Source: Pseudomonadota bacterium
GTDB taxonomy: Bacteria; Pseudomonadota; Gammaproteobacteria; Burkholderiales; SHXO01
Assembly: GCA_023430065.1 (NCBI GenBank)
Contig: JAEZCG010000138.1
Span: forward strand, 1 to 42,383
Direction: 5' to 3'
DNA: 42,383 nt
Shown here: positions 7,236 through 15,389 of the stretch, one piece after another
Layout: every line of letters begins with the position of its first letter
How positions within the stretch are numbered: the first letter of the stretch is position 1
Notes under the pieces: model-generated
The model's database searches: none
What the model was told of the DNA's origin: nothing
Seen by the model: the letters and a program-made list of their open reading frames with translations, nothing else
Made by a program: the position numbers and the translations under genes

Positions 7236-8639
7236 TCAGATCGACTCTAGGAACGCCACCAGCGCGTCGCGATCGTCCTTCGACAGCCTCGCAAACGCGT
7301 CACGCGACGCCTGCGCCTCGCCGCCGTGCCACAGGATCGCTTCGGTCACGTTGCGCGCGCGCCCGTCGTGCAGCAACACACTGCTGCCGTTCACCGTCTT
7401 CGATAGTCCCAGACCCCAAAGGGGCGGCGTGCGCCAGTCGCGCCCGCCGGCGGCGAAGTCGGGGCGACGGTCCGCGAGGCCCTCCCCCATGTCGTGCAGC
7501 AGAAGATCCGTGTACGGGTGGAAGGTCTGCCGCGACAGCTGGGGTAGCCGAGCGAAGTAGTCCACCGTGCGCAAGGTCGGCACGTGACAGACTGCACACT
7601 GCAGCAGCTCGAATATTGCCGCACCCCGGCGAACGGCGAGATCGTCCTGGTTGCGCCGCGCGGGCACCGCCGCCCCGAGCATGGCCATCTCCAGCTCCGC
7701 CCACGTCGAATCGATCAGTTCTGGATCGTTTCCCGGCACCTCCCGGCGGCAGACCGCCTGCACCTCGGGACAATTCTGTCGGGAGAACAGACCGGAAGTC
7801 AGCCCCATGTCATGCAGCGCAGCCGCCGCAACCTGCTGTCGAAGTCCGGGCTGCGTCGCTTTCCACCCGAAGCGCCCCAGCGTCCTGCGCTGCCCGGTAG
7901 CGTCCCACGCGAAGTTGGGGCGCCCATTGAAGCCGCGCTCGCGCTGCCGTCGGGCAATCTCGAGGACCGATTCCTCCGGTACGGCCGCGAGCAGCCCGAG
8001 CCCGAACACGGGCGGCGCGAGGCGCAGTGAGGTCATCGTCTCGGCAGGCAGCTCGCCGAAGGATGGATTCTCGATGCTCAACGTCGGTCGCCGCAGGCGG
8101 ACTTCGGTAGCGTCACCGAGCCGGACGATATCTTCTTCCCAGCTCACGTACAGATCCGCCTCGGCCGGAACCGGTGCATAAGCGAATGCCATTCCCGGCT
8201 GCTGGCCCTGCAGGGCGCGGTTCTGCAATTGCTCGCCATAGTGTGCAAGCGGTTTCGGTCCGCCGTGCGGACCTGAACCCGGCATGCTCACGCGCACGAC
8301 CATCGCCGTCAGTTGCGCGTTCTCGGAGAGTGGCAGACTGCCACGACCGCCGCCGAGATGGCAGGCGCTGCACCGGTCGGCGACGAAGGTGGGTCCGAGG
8401 CCCCAGCCGCCCGGGCCGAACGAGAACACCACCCACGGGCGGTTGAACTCTGACTGGCCACGCAGAAAGGCCGCATGCTGCCGCTCGCTGAGCGCAGGCG
8501 CAGGTCGGGAGAACGCCTGCGCATCGGTGACGGGGACCGAGAACGCGCCTGCTGAGGCCAGCTCGTCGCTTCCCGCCGGATCGGTCAGGCCGCCGAGCGC
8601 AGCGGCCAGCACGATGAGCAGGACAAGTCGGGCATGCAT
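7236..8639 (-). CDS. Di-heme c-type cytochrome oxidoreductase (DHOR/DUF1111 family)
   Basis: 467 residues with an N-terminal signal peptide (LVLLIVLAAALGGL), so exported and matured with haem in the periplasm. Two CxxCH sites are present: CSACH at 90-94 and CAVCH at 348-352. The family traits LSIENPSFGEL, LHDMG and TPPLWGLGLSKTVNG are all found. Such proteins are putative periplasmic thiol or small-molecule oxidoreductases, often linked to imelysin-type iron-uptake loci, which are not seen here. The frame continues far upstream to 9569, but the ATG at 8639 was chosen because it begins the signal peptide and does not run into the divergent ketopantoate-reductase-like gene. It converges with the DUF35 gene, 14 bp apart. 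Confidence 0.9.
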   Translation of the reverse strand: MHARLVLLIVLAAALGGLTDPAGSDELASAGAFSVPVTDAQAFSRPAPALSERQHAAFLRGQSEFNRPWVVFSFGPGGWGLGPTFVADRCSACHLGGGRGSLPLSENAQLTAMVVRVSMPGSGPHGGPKPLAHYGEQLQNRALQGQQPGMAFAYAPVPAEADLYVSWEEDIVRLGDATEVRLRRPTLSIENPSFGELPAETMTSLRLAPPVFGLGLLAAVPEESVLEIARRQRERGFNGRPNFAWDATGQRRTLGRFGWKATQPGLRQQVAAAALHDMGLTSGLFSRQNCPEVQAVCRREVPGNDPELIDSTWAELEMAMLGAAVPARRNQDDLAVRRGAAIFELLQCAVCHVPTLRTVDYFARLPQLSRQTFHPYTDLLLHDMGEGLADRRPDFAAGGRDWRTPPLWGLGLSKTVNGSSVLLHDGRARNVTEAILWHGGEAQASRDAFARLSKDDRDALVAFLESI

Positions 8640-8789
8640 GCCGACGGAGTGTGCCTCAGTCGAGCATGACGTGTCACGTCCGTCATCAGGATCGGAAAGC
8701 AGGCGTCCCCCAGGACGCTGTCGTCTCCGCTGTGGTAGGTTGCGGGCGCGGCGGAACGCGCCGCTCCTCGCATCCACACACCGAACCGC

Positions 8790-9773
8790 ATGCACTTCGT
8801 CATCGTCGGGGCCGGCGCCCTCGGCTCCATCTACGCCGCCTATCTCGCCCGGGACGGGCATCGTGTCTCGCTGATCGCCCGCGGCGAGCGCGCGACGTCG
8901 CTCGCCCGGCACGGCATCCCCGTGACAGGTCAAGACAACTTTACGGCGACCTGTGACGTCGTCACCCGGCCAGAGGGCCTGCGCGAAGCCGACGTCGTCA
9001 TCGTCGCCGTCAAGACCTACGACACCCAACAAGCGCTGGCGCCCCTTCGGAACCTCGTGACGAAGTGCGCGTTCTCGGTGCAGAACGGTGTGCTCAAGGA
9101 TCGCCAGTTGAGCGAGGTGTTCGGCACGCAGGCAACGCTCGGGGCGATCAGCATGGTCGGCGGCGATGTGCTGCCGGCCGAGGGCGACTTGCCGGGCGCC
9201 GTGCGCTACAACATGGCGAACCCGACGATCATCGGGGAGATCGCGGACGGCGCCTCCACGCGCGTGGAACAGATCGTGAATGCCATGCGACACGCGGGGC
9301 TCGCGGCACAAGCCTCCGATGACATCGTCTCGGCCGAATGGTCCAAGTTCGTTGCGTGGTCGGGATTCAGCACGCTCGCCGTGCTGACCCGGCTGCCGAC
9401 CTGGCGCTTCATGAGCGATCCGGACACCGCCCCGCTGGTCGCGCGAGTGATGCGCGAGAGCGCAGCCGTCGCCATCGCGCACGGCGTGACCCTTCAGGAC
9501 AGCGGCTTCAGCAGCCGTGCATTCATCGAAGGAACGGAGGAGGACGCCGTCAGAGCGGTGCAGGCACACGGCGAACGGATGCGCGCGAACGCGCCCGGGT
9601 TTCGGCAGTCCATCCTGCAGGACGCCGACCGCAACCGCCGCCTGGAAGTGAACGAGACGCTCGACTACGCGGTGTCTCTCGGACGGGAACTCGGCGTCGC
9701 GACACCGACGCTCGACCTGTGCTGCCGAGTCCTGCGCTCGGTGTCGCGCGCGAACGCAGACGGGCGGCCTTGA
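8790..9773 (+). CDS. 2-dehydropantoate 2-reductase (ApbA/PanE) family protein
   Basis: 327 residues. The N-terminal Rossmann domain opens with HFVIVGAGALGSIYAAYL, the GxGxxG dinucleotide site, followed by SLIARG, which suggests NADP(H). A typical VKTYDTQQAL segment and the QNGV motif follow. The C-terminal helical domain holds EWSKFV, the expected catalytic Lys, and EVNETLDYAV. The family contains ketopantoate reductase (pantothenate synthesis) and many paralogues acting on other 2-oxoacids. With no pan genes next to it, this copy could be either. It is divergent from the di-heme cytochrome gene with a 150-bp gap. Confidence 0.87.
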   Translation: MHFVIVGAGALGSIYAAYLARDGHRVSLIARGERATSLARHGIPVTGQDNFTATCDVVTRPEGLREADVVIVAVKTYDTQQALAPLRNLVTKCAFSVQNGVLKDRQLSEVFGTQATLGAISMVGGDVLPAEGDLPGAVRYNMANPTIIGEIADGASTRVEQIVNAMRHAGLAAQASDDIVSAEWSKFVAWSGFSTLAVLTRLPTWRFMSDPDTAPLVARVMRESAAVAIAHGVTLQDSGFSSRAFIEGTEEDAVRAVQAHGERMRANAPGFRQSILQDADRNRRLEVNETLDYAVSLGRELGVATPTLDLCCRVLRSVSRANADGRP

Positions 9774-9853
9774 GCCGGCGAGAGCGATGTTTGGAGCGGA
9801 TGCAGCGGCAGTGCGTACGCATGTCGCGCGTGAACGGGAATGGAACTGGCATC

Positions 9854-9994
9854 ATGAGAAAGCAATTCAAGATCAAGCGCCGCTGCTGCGCGCTGTGCAA
9901 GCCGCATAAGCGGGGATGGGCCTCGCGCTGGACGCCCCATCACCTGCAGCGCTGGCGCGAGGCCGCGCGCCAGATCGAGTGCGCGATGCAATGA
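9854..9994 (+). CDS. Small cysteine-containing basic protein (46 residues)
   Basis: A short frame starting MRKQFKIKRRCCALCKPH and ending in AARQIECAMQ. It is very basic, with Cys11, Cys12 and Cys15 followed by KPHKRGW, then a predicted amphipathic helix (HHLQRWREAARQIE). A CxxCKPHK-x-G core recalls small hypothetical proteins seen in many bacteria, but I cannot verify the match. It fills the gap between the PanE-family gene and the convergent M20 peptidase gene. The ribosome site is weak (gggaatgg well upstream). It may bind nucleic acid or zinc. Chance ORFs of this size are common, so the call rests on the motif. Confidence 0.5.
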   Translation: MRKQFKIKRRCCALCKPHKRGWASRWTPHHLQRWREAARQIECAMQ

Positions 9995-10016
9995 GGGCAA
10001 CCCGAACTGACGGCGA

Positions 10017-11291
10017 CTACCAGTCGGCGCTTCGCGTTGCCTCCACGATCAGCCGGGTCAGCAGGTACAACCGGGGTGCGATGGAACCGAGTTCGACGTA
10101 CTCGTCGCCAGAGGAATGGAAGCCCGCGCCGATGAGGCCGAAGCTCTCCGTCACAGCCGGGCGACCCGAGGCTGCGGCAAATGCCGCGTCGGTCCCGCCC
10201 CCAGTTCCGCTGTCGTCCACGATGAGCGTCCGGTCGATCTCGGCGTAGATCGACTGCGCAGTACGCGCCAGCGCCCACGAGGCAGCACTTGCCTCCAGCG
10301 GTGCACGACGCGTCTCGAACTTCACGTCCACGATGGTCCCGGCCACGAGCGGCGGTTGCGAGGCGATGCGCTCGCGCAGTCGCCGCTCGATCCAATCGAG
10401 ATCGGCCAGCCGGTTCGCCCGCACATCGGCCGTCGCGCTCGCGCGGTCGGGAATCATGTTGCGAACCTGGCCGCCACTGGCAAGCGTCCAGTTGAACTTG
10501 ACGCGCCGCTCGCGATCGCTCAGATCGGCCGTCTGCAGCAGACGGTGGGCGAGTTCCACGATGGCATTGCGGCCCTGCTCGGGATTGACGCCGGCGTGTG
10601 CGGGCTTGCCGGTCACCGTGAGCGTGGCCAGGCCGATGCCGCTGGTCGCCAGGGCGATCTGATCGGCGCCTCCCAGCGGGGGCTCGCAGGACAGCACCAC
10701 GTCGTGCGCGCCGCCCAGGCGTTCGATGAGCGCTCGCGAACCCGGCGAGCTGATTTCCTCGTCCCCATTGATCACGACGGTCAAGGTACCGAAGTCCCTG
10801 AACTCCATCGCGTTGAGCAGTGACACGGCGTGCAGGATCACGGCGACACCGCCTTTGGCATCGGCGATACCGGGCCCATACAATCGATCCGCATCCATGC
10901 GGAACGGACGCGTCGCCAGCGTACCGCGCGGGTAGACCGTGTCCATGTGTGCCAGCAGCATGACGCGCCGGCTGCCGGACCCGTGCAGGCGACCGATCAC
11001 GACCGGTCCCACCCGCTCGGGCGTATCGAACAGGCGGACGGTCTCGCCGGGCGAGGGCCGGTAGGTCTCGACCTGCGCGCCGAGTGCCGTCAACCGCTGC
11101 GCGATCAGCCCCGCGAGGCGTTCCAGACCCTCCAGGTCGCGGCTGGCCGATTCCACCTCGACCAGCGTCCGCAGCGTATCGACCACGGCGGCGCGCTCTT
11201 TTCCGGCCAGGGAATACAACGGTTCGACCGGTTCGGCCCGCGCGCATGCGGCGAGGAGTGCAAGGACGAGCGCAGCGATCGATCGGGCCAT
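10017..11291 (-). CDS. M20 family metallopeptidase (carboxypeptidase G2-like), probable lipoprotein
   Basis: 424 residues. The N-terminus MARSIAALVLALLAAC has a lipobox (Leu13-Ala-Ala-Cys16), so it is probably a lipoprotein. The di-zinc site of M20 peptidases is complete at its start: His115 and Asp117 in AHMDTVYP, Asp144 in GIADAKGG, and Glu178-Glu179 in NGDEEISS; a dimerisation domain follows (TVTGKPAHAGVNPE) and a late His in GAGFHSSGDEY. The closest recognised relative is glutamate carboxypeptidase (CPG2), which removes C-terminal glutamate from folates and peptides. The frame runs on to 11387, but the ATG at 11291 begins the signal peptide and has GGGGGA upstream. It is divergent from the DsbA-fold gene. 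Confidence 0.9.
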   Translation of the reverse strand: MARSIAALVLALLAACARAEPVEPLYSLAGKERAAVVDTLRTLVEVESASRDLEGLERLAGLIAQRLTALGAQVETYRPSPGETVRLFDTPERVGPVVIGRLHGSGSRRVMLLAHMDTVYPRGTLATRPFRMDADRLYGPGIADAKGGVAVILHAVSLLNAMEFRDFGTLTVVINGDEEISSPGSRALIERLGGAHDVVLSCEPPLGGADQIALATSGIGLATLTVTGKPAHAGVNPEQGRNAIVELAHRLLQTADLSDRERRVKFNWTLASGGQVRNMIPDRASATADVRANRLADLDWIERRLRERIASQPPLVAGTIVDVKFETRRAPLEASAASWALARTAQSIYAEIDRTLIVDDSGTGGGTDAAFAAASGRPAVTESFGLIGAGFHSSGDEYVELGSIAPRLYLLTRLIVEATRSADW

Positions 11292-11436
11292 GGGGTTCCC
11301 CCGGAGGAGGCGAAGACTCGCGAAGGGTACCAGGAGGTTCGCGCCTGCCGAAAGGCGAAATTCCCTCTGGTTCGCCCGCGCGTTCACTTTCGCTCAGAAT
11401 ACCGATCTGCGACCACTTCGCTCGGGCACGCGTTTC

Positions 11437-12111
11437 ATGGACAAGGTCAGGATCCAGCATTTTTCCGACGTACTGTGCGTATGGGCGTACGTGTCCCAGG
11501 TGCGCATCGACGAGCTCAAGCAGCAGTTCGGCGATCAGGTGGAGCTCGACTACCACTATGTGCCGGTGTTCGGACACGCCCATCAGAAACTGCAGACGCA
11601 ATGGAGCCAGCGCGGCGGCGTGGAAGCCTACGGGCGGCACGTCAGGGACGTGGTGGCGAAGTTCGAGCATTGTCCGATCCACCCGGACGTATGGGTCAGC
11701 ACCACCCCGCGCTCGTCCATGCCGGCGCACCTGTTCCTGTGCGCGCTCAGGGTGCTGAACGACCGGACACCGGACGCGCACGGCAATACCCCCTTCGAGC
11801 GCGTCGCGTGGGAAGTGCGCCGGAGCTTCTTCGTCGAGACGACGGACGTGTCACAGCAGCAGGCGCTGCTGGCCATCGCGCAACGGTTGGCGTTGCCCGT
11901 CGGCGAGATCGAGACCATTCTCGCTTCGGGTGCCGCACACGCACTGTTGTCCGAGGACATCGCCCTGGCGCGCGACCTGTCGGTGCGAGCCAGCCCGACC
12001 CTGCTCTTCAACGAAGGCCGGCAGATGCTCACAGGAAACGTCGGCTACCGGGTGATCGAGGCGAACGTGCGCGAACTGCTGCGCGCGCCGGCTGGCGCGT
12101 CGTGGTGCTGA
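11437..12111 (+). CDS. DsbA-fold (2-hydroxychromene-2-carboxylate isomerase/FrnE-like) protein
   Basis: 224 residues starting at MDKVRIQHFSDVLCVWAY. A thioredoxin strand leads into the active-site position, where a CxWC motif is expected; here it is Cys14-Val-Trp-Ala17, so the resolving Cys is missing. A helical insertion (residues 35-160) and the terminal cis-Pro segment RASPTLLFNEGRQ follow. These features fit the DsbA-like group that includes FrnE and glutathione-dependent isomerases. A disulfide-exchange role is unlikely with one Cys; a glutathione-dependent isomerase or transferase is more plausible. No signal peptide, so cytoplasmic. The upstream frame to 11290 overlaps the divergent M20 gene and was not used. 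Confidence 0.83.
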   Translation: MDKVRIQHFSDVLCVWAYVSQVRIDELKQQFGDQVELDYHYVPVFGHAHQKLQTQWSQRGGVEAYGRHVRDVVAKFEHCPIHPDVWVSTTPRSSMPAHLFLCALRVLNDRTPDAHGNTPFERVAWEVRRSFFVETTDVSQQQALLAIAQRLALPVGEIETILASGAAHALLSEDIALARDLSVRASPTLLFNEGRQMLTGNVGYRVIEANVRELLRAPAGASWC

Positions 12112-12204
12112 CACACGACGTATCCCTCGGCTTCTTCGTCGAGCCGACCTCGGTGTGAGGATGACGAAGGGAAGAACGACACCGGGGTGAGCGTTACAGC
12201 GGAT

Positions 12205-12356
12205 CGAGCACGACGCCGAAGTGAAGACGACGTGGCCGCAGACGACGACGTCGCAGTCCAAATGGTGTCATTCGGAGCAACGCAATAAGACACCGCCGAA
12301 GGCGACGAGGTTGCAGCCCCAGCGGGGTCATTCCGAGCAACGCGAGGAATCCTCGA
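12205..12356. repeat. Tandem 60-bp intergenic repeat units
   Basis: Two units repeat with a period of exactly 60 bp: GTCATTcggagcaacgc at 12267 and GTCATTccgagcaacgc at 12327, each followed by a CGACGACG-rich stretch, with a third degenerate unit to the left. The end gcgaggaatcctcg (12341-12355) resembles the repeats at 31.9 and 39.2 kb. The whole gap 12112-12390 holds no gene that I can support. Confidence 0.7.
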
Positions 12357-12390
12357 TGTGGAAGTCGATGAACCGATACAGCGAGGATGT

Positions 12391-13497
12391 CTAACCCATG
12401 GTGGGATAGTCCGTATACCCGTCCGGCCCGCCGCCGTAGAAGGTCGCGCGGTTGTAGGGCGTCAGCTCGGCTTCGCGGCGCAGCCGTTCGGGCAGGTCCG
12501 GATTGGAGATGAAGTACCGCCCGAAGGCGATCGCATCCGCGGCACCCATCGCGACGGTCGCCTCGGCCTCGTCGCCTTTGAAGTTGCCCGCAGTGATGAG
12601 CACGCTGTGCCACATCGGGCGGAACAATTCGCACGCCGACGGCACGTTCTTGTGGTCGACCTCCTTCTGCCCGGCTCCGCTCGCGCGCGGCTCGATGAGA
12701 TGCAGGTACGCCAGGCCCAGCTTGTCCAACTCCTCGACCAGGTGGCTGTAGAGCGGCAACGGGTCGGCTTCGCCGCTGTCGTTCGCGATGCCGAACGGCG
12801 ACAGGCGGATGCCGACTCGTTCGCCCCCCCACACCGACGCGACGGCGCGCGCCACCTCCACGGGCAGCCGGCAGCGATTCGCGATCGAGCCGCCGTACTC
12901 GTCGGTGCGCTGGTTGGAGCGGGTCTGCAGGAACTGCTCGAGCAGGTAGCCGTTGGCAGAATGGATCTCCACCCCGTCGAAGCCGGCTGCCTGCGCGTTG
13001 CGGGCGGCCTGCTCGTAGCTGCGCAGCACGCCGGAGATCTCTTCGCGCGTGAGGGCCCGTGGCGTTGGGAACGGCTCGCGCTGAAAGTCGGCGGTCATGG
13101 CCATGCCTTCGGCCGCGATGGCCGACGGCGCGACGGGCATCTTCCCTCCTGGCTGGTGCGACGGGTGTGAGATCCGGCCCACGTGCCACAGTTGCAGGAA
13201 TACGGTTCCGCCCTTGGCATGGACCGCCTCGGTCACCAACCTCCAGCCCGCCACCTGCTCGGGCGAATGGATGCCGGGCGAGGCCGGCACCCCCTGCCCC
13301 TCGGGGCAGATCTGCGAGGCCTCGCAGACGATCAAGCCGCCCGGCGTGGCGCGCTGCGCGTAGTACTGGGCGTTGAGCGCGTTGGGGATGTTGCCGGGCC
13401 GCGTCGCGCGCATGCGCGTGAGCGGCGCCATCACGACCCGGTGGGATAGCGTGTAGGGACCGAACGTCAAGGGCTGAAACAGTGCGGTGCGAGTCAT
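12391..13497 (-). CDS. Old Yellow Enzyme family alkene reductase (NemA-like)
   Basis: 368 residues, the normal length for a bacterial N-ethylmaleimide/xenobiotic reductase. It is an FMN TIM barrel: N-terminal LFQPLTFGPYTLSHRVVMAP, substrate-binding His179 and Asn182 in HSANGYLLEQFL with Tyr184 as the proton donor, and FMN phosphate contacts near ITAGNF and IAFGRYFISNPDL. It reduces activated C=C bonds of enones, nitroesters or similar compounds using NAD(P)H. It is last in a minus-strand run (SDR, enoyl-CoA hydratase, RidA, DUF3237, this gene), so it may reduce an unsaturated intermediate of the same pathway. The start is ATG at 13497. Confidence 0.93.
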   Translation of the reverse strand: MTRTALFQPLTFGPYTLSHRVVMAPLTRMRATRPGNIPNALNAQYYAQRATPGGLIVCEASQICPEGQGVPASPGIHSPEQVAGWRLVTEAVHAKGGTVFLQLWHVGRISHPSHQPGGKMPVAPSAIAAEGMAMTADFQREPFPTPRALTREEISGVLRSYEQAARNAQAAGFDGVEIHSANGYLLEQFLQTRSNQRTDEYGGSIANRCRLPVEVARAVASVWGGERVGIRLSPFGIANDSGEADPLPLYSHLVEELDKLGLAYLHLIEPRASGAGQKEVDHKNVPSACELFRPMWHSVLITAGNFKGDEAEATVAMGAADAIAFGRYFISNPDLPERLRREAELTPYNRATFYGGGPDGYTDYPTMG

Positions 13498-13558
13498 GGC
13501 GGTGTTTTTCTTTTAGTCAGAACACGACCGCGACTATAGCGGGATCGCGATGCCTCGC

Positions 13559-14014
13559 CTACAACACTTCGTACACCTCGTAGATCGGCCCGCTCGCCTC
13601 GCGTCGTCCCGTCGCCACCGAAACGACCCGATTGAGCCAGTCGTACTTCGTGGAAGCGGTCTCGAATACCGGTGTCGTGCGGAAGTAGTAGCTCGCGGGA
13701 TCCACTGCCTCGCCGCGATTCAGGCGGGTGATCACGTCCGCAGGTCCGTGCCGCAGTCCGCGATAGGTCATGTAGATCAGATGGGCATCGTCGGTCTCGA
13801 GCGTCAGGCGCACATCCAGCACGAGCGCGCCGTCGGGACGCAGCAGCAACCAGTCCCCGCCCGGGCTGGGCTGGATGGTTCCTCGGAGACGATCGCCGAC
13901 GAACGAGCCGCCGCCGACCGTGGCGATGCGTCGATGGCCGTTCGGGGTTGCACCGAGGTCGACGACGCGGGGCACTTCGATGGTGAGAGTGAACAGATGG
14001 CGGGTCTGGATCAT
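13559..14014 (-). CDS. DUF3237 family protein
   Basis: 151 residues from the ATG at 14014 (MIQTRHLFTLTIEVPRVVDLG). DUF3237 proteins form a small beta-barrel; the typical segments GGGSFVGDRLRG, DGALVLDVRLTLET and DPASYYFRTTPVFET are present. The biochemical function of the family is unknown, but its members are repeatedly found in aromatic and acyl-CoA catabolic clusters. A longer frame begins at 14083 but overlaps the end of the RidA-family gene by 20 bp and adds residues without family character; neither start has a strong ribosome site. It is placed between RidA- and OYE-family genes and is probably co-transcribed with both. Confidence 0.8.
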   Translation of the reverse strand: MIQTRHLFTLTIEVPRVVDLGATPNGHRRIATVGGGSFVGDRLRGTIQPSPGGDWLLLRPDGALVLDVRLTLETDDAHLIYMTYRGLRHGPADVITRLNRGEAVDPASYYFRTTPVFETASTKYDWLNRVVSVATGRREASGPIYEVYEVL

Positions 14015-14063
14015 GGCGGTTCGAAAGCTGGGCTGGGAAAACGAACGCTCGGGCGTGGGCCGC

Positions 14064-14444
14064 TCAATCGTCCACGTACGCAACCGCCTCGATCTCCACC
14101 GTCAGCCGCGGATCGACCAGCCTGCTCACCTCGACCAGCGTCGAGGCCGGGCGATGCTCGCCGAAGTACTCGATGCGCAACGGATTGATCAGCGGACGCT
14201 CGTCGATATTGGTCATGAAGATGGTCACCTTCACGACGTGCGCCGGCTTCGCGCCCACTTTCCTGAGGCTCGCGTCGACGACCTCCATCGCCACACGGAA
14301 CTGCTCAACCGTCGACTCCGGCACCGTTCCATCGGCTTTCAGACCGACCGCCCCGGAGACCCACACGTGCCGATCGGCCCGCACGACGTGGCAGTAGTGG
14401 CTGACTGGGGGATAGTGCCCGGCAAGCGTGTGTCGCTGAATCAT
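14064..14444 (-). CDS. RidA/YjgF family protein
   Basis: 126 residues, standard for the trimeric RidA fold. It keeps the opening AGHYPPVSHYCHVVRADRHVWVSGAVG, a central segment KVTIFMTNIDERPLINPLRIEYFG and the C-terminal LVDPRLTVEIEAVAYV. The Arg that binds the carboxylate in enamine deaminases (usually in the VxxARLP region) is not obvious: this segment reads STLVEVSRLVDP, so the substrate may differ from RidA proper. Catabolic RidA paralogues act as hydrolases or enamine/imine deaminases in ring degradation. A GGAGGAG lies a few bases before the ATG at 14444. The 172 bp up to the enoyl-CoA hydratase gene hold no gene. Confidence 0.9.
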   Translation of the reverse strand: MIQRHTLAGHYPPVSHYCHVVRADRHVWVSGAVGLKADGTVPESTVEQFRVAMEVVDASLRKVGAKPAHVVKVTIFMTNIDERPLINPLRIEYFGEHRPASTLVEVSRLVDPRLTVEIEAVAYVDD

Positions 14445-14616
14445 GTCGGTCTCCTCCTGATCGTGGTGGCCACGGCACGCACCGTATCACCGCGAAGCAG
14501 TGTACTCCGCGGCCGCTCACGCCTGCTCGGTGGCCTTGCGTCGGCCGCGCGGCAGCGCCCGGCAACACCGATCGGCACTGGCATGGGCCCGCGCCCGGCC
14601 GGTCGGACGGGCAGGA

Positions 14617-15384
14617 TCACGATCCCCGGAACCGTCTTCGCGCCGCGTTCGCCTCGTCGCTGGTGGAAGCCAGATTGAACTGGTCGGCCCCCGCATGCGA
14701 GGCAAGATGCGCCAGCGCGAACGCGGTCGCGTTGATCGTCTCCTTGCTCATGCGCACGGCCGGCTGGGACATTTCCAGCACGCGGCGCCCGATCTCGAAT
14801 GACTTCTCGAGCGTCGCGCCGGCTGGGACCACGTAGTCGACCAGCCCCATGTGCAATGCGTCTTCGGCGCCGAGGCGTTCGCACAGGATGGTCAGCCGCT
14901 TCGCACGCGCCGGTCCCGTGAGCGCAATCAGGCGTGGCAGCGTGCCCCAGGTGAGCGGCAGCCCCAGCGCGATCTCCGGGAGGCTCACGAAGGCGTCGGC
15001 TGCCATCACGCGCCAGTCGCAGGCGAGCGCCAGGGCGAGCCCGCCTCCGATCGCATAGCCCTCGATCGCGCAGATGGTGATCTGCGGGAGCTCCTCCCAG
15101 GCGCGCGCCATCCGATAACCGACCTGGTTCACCTCGCGCTGCGCCTGCAGGGACTGGTCGGCGATGGCCCAGCGCGCTTCGTCCTTCAGGTCGGCGCCGG
15201 CCGAGAACCAGCCGGCCGCTCCCGTGACGAGGACGACGTCAAGCGACGGCTCGTCGCGCAGCGATTCCGCCGTGCGCGTGAGTTGCCGCATGAACTCCAC
15301 GGACAAGGCATTGCGCCGTTCGGGCCGGTTCATACGCACCACTGCCATGCGCTCACTTCGTTCTACGAGGATCGTCGTGTCCAT
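14617..15384 (-). CDS. Enoyl-CoA hydratase/isomerase (crotonase) family protein
   Basis: 255 residues. Crotonase features are clear: RPERRNALS, the first oxyanion loop SAGADL at 61-66, the second in IEGYAIGGGLALALACD (106-123), and PEIALGLPLTWGTLPRL with Glu137 at the usual catalytic position. It should hydrate, isomerise or cleave a CoA thioester. The ATG at 15384 lies five bases beyond the stop codon of the SDR gene; an in-frame GTG at 15393 overlaps that stop and could be the real start by translational coupling. The pair SDR plus hydratase fits hydration and oxidation steps of a beta-oxidation-like route. Confidence 0.92.
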   Translation of the reverse strand: MDTTILVERSERMAVVRMNRPERRNALSVEFMRQLTRTAESLRDEPSLDVVLVTGAAGWFSAGADLKDEARWAIADQSLQAQREVNQVGYRMARAWEELPQITICAIEGYAIGGGLALALACDWRVMAADAFVSLPEIALGLPLTWGTLPRLIALTGPARAKRLTILCERLGAEDALHMGLVDYVVPAGATLEKSFEIGRRVLEMSQPAVRMSKETINATAFALAHLASHAGADQFNLASTSDEANAARRRFRGS

Positions 15385-15389
15385 TGCAT

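Noticed and set aside
7236..9569. 777-residue version of the di-heme protein
   Set aside because: Its first 310 residues are antisense to the ketopantoate-reductase-like gene; the signal peptide starts at 8639.
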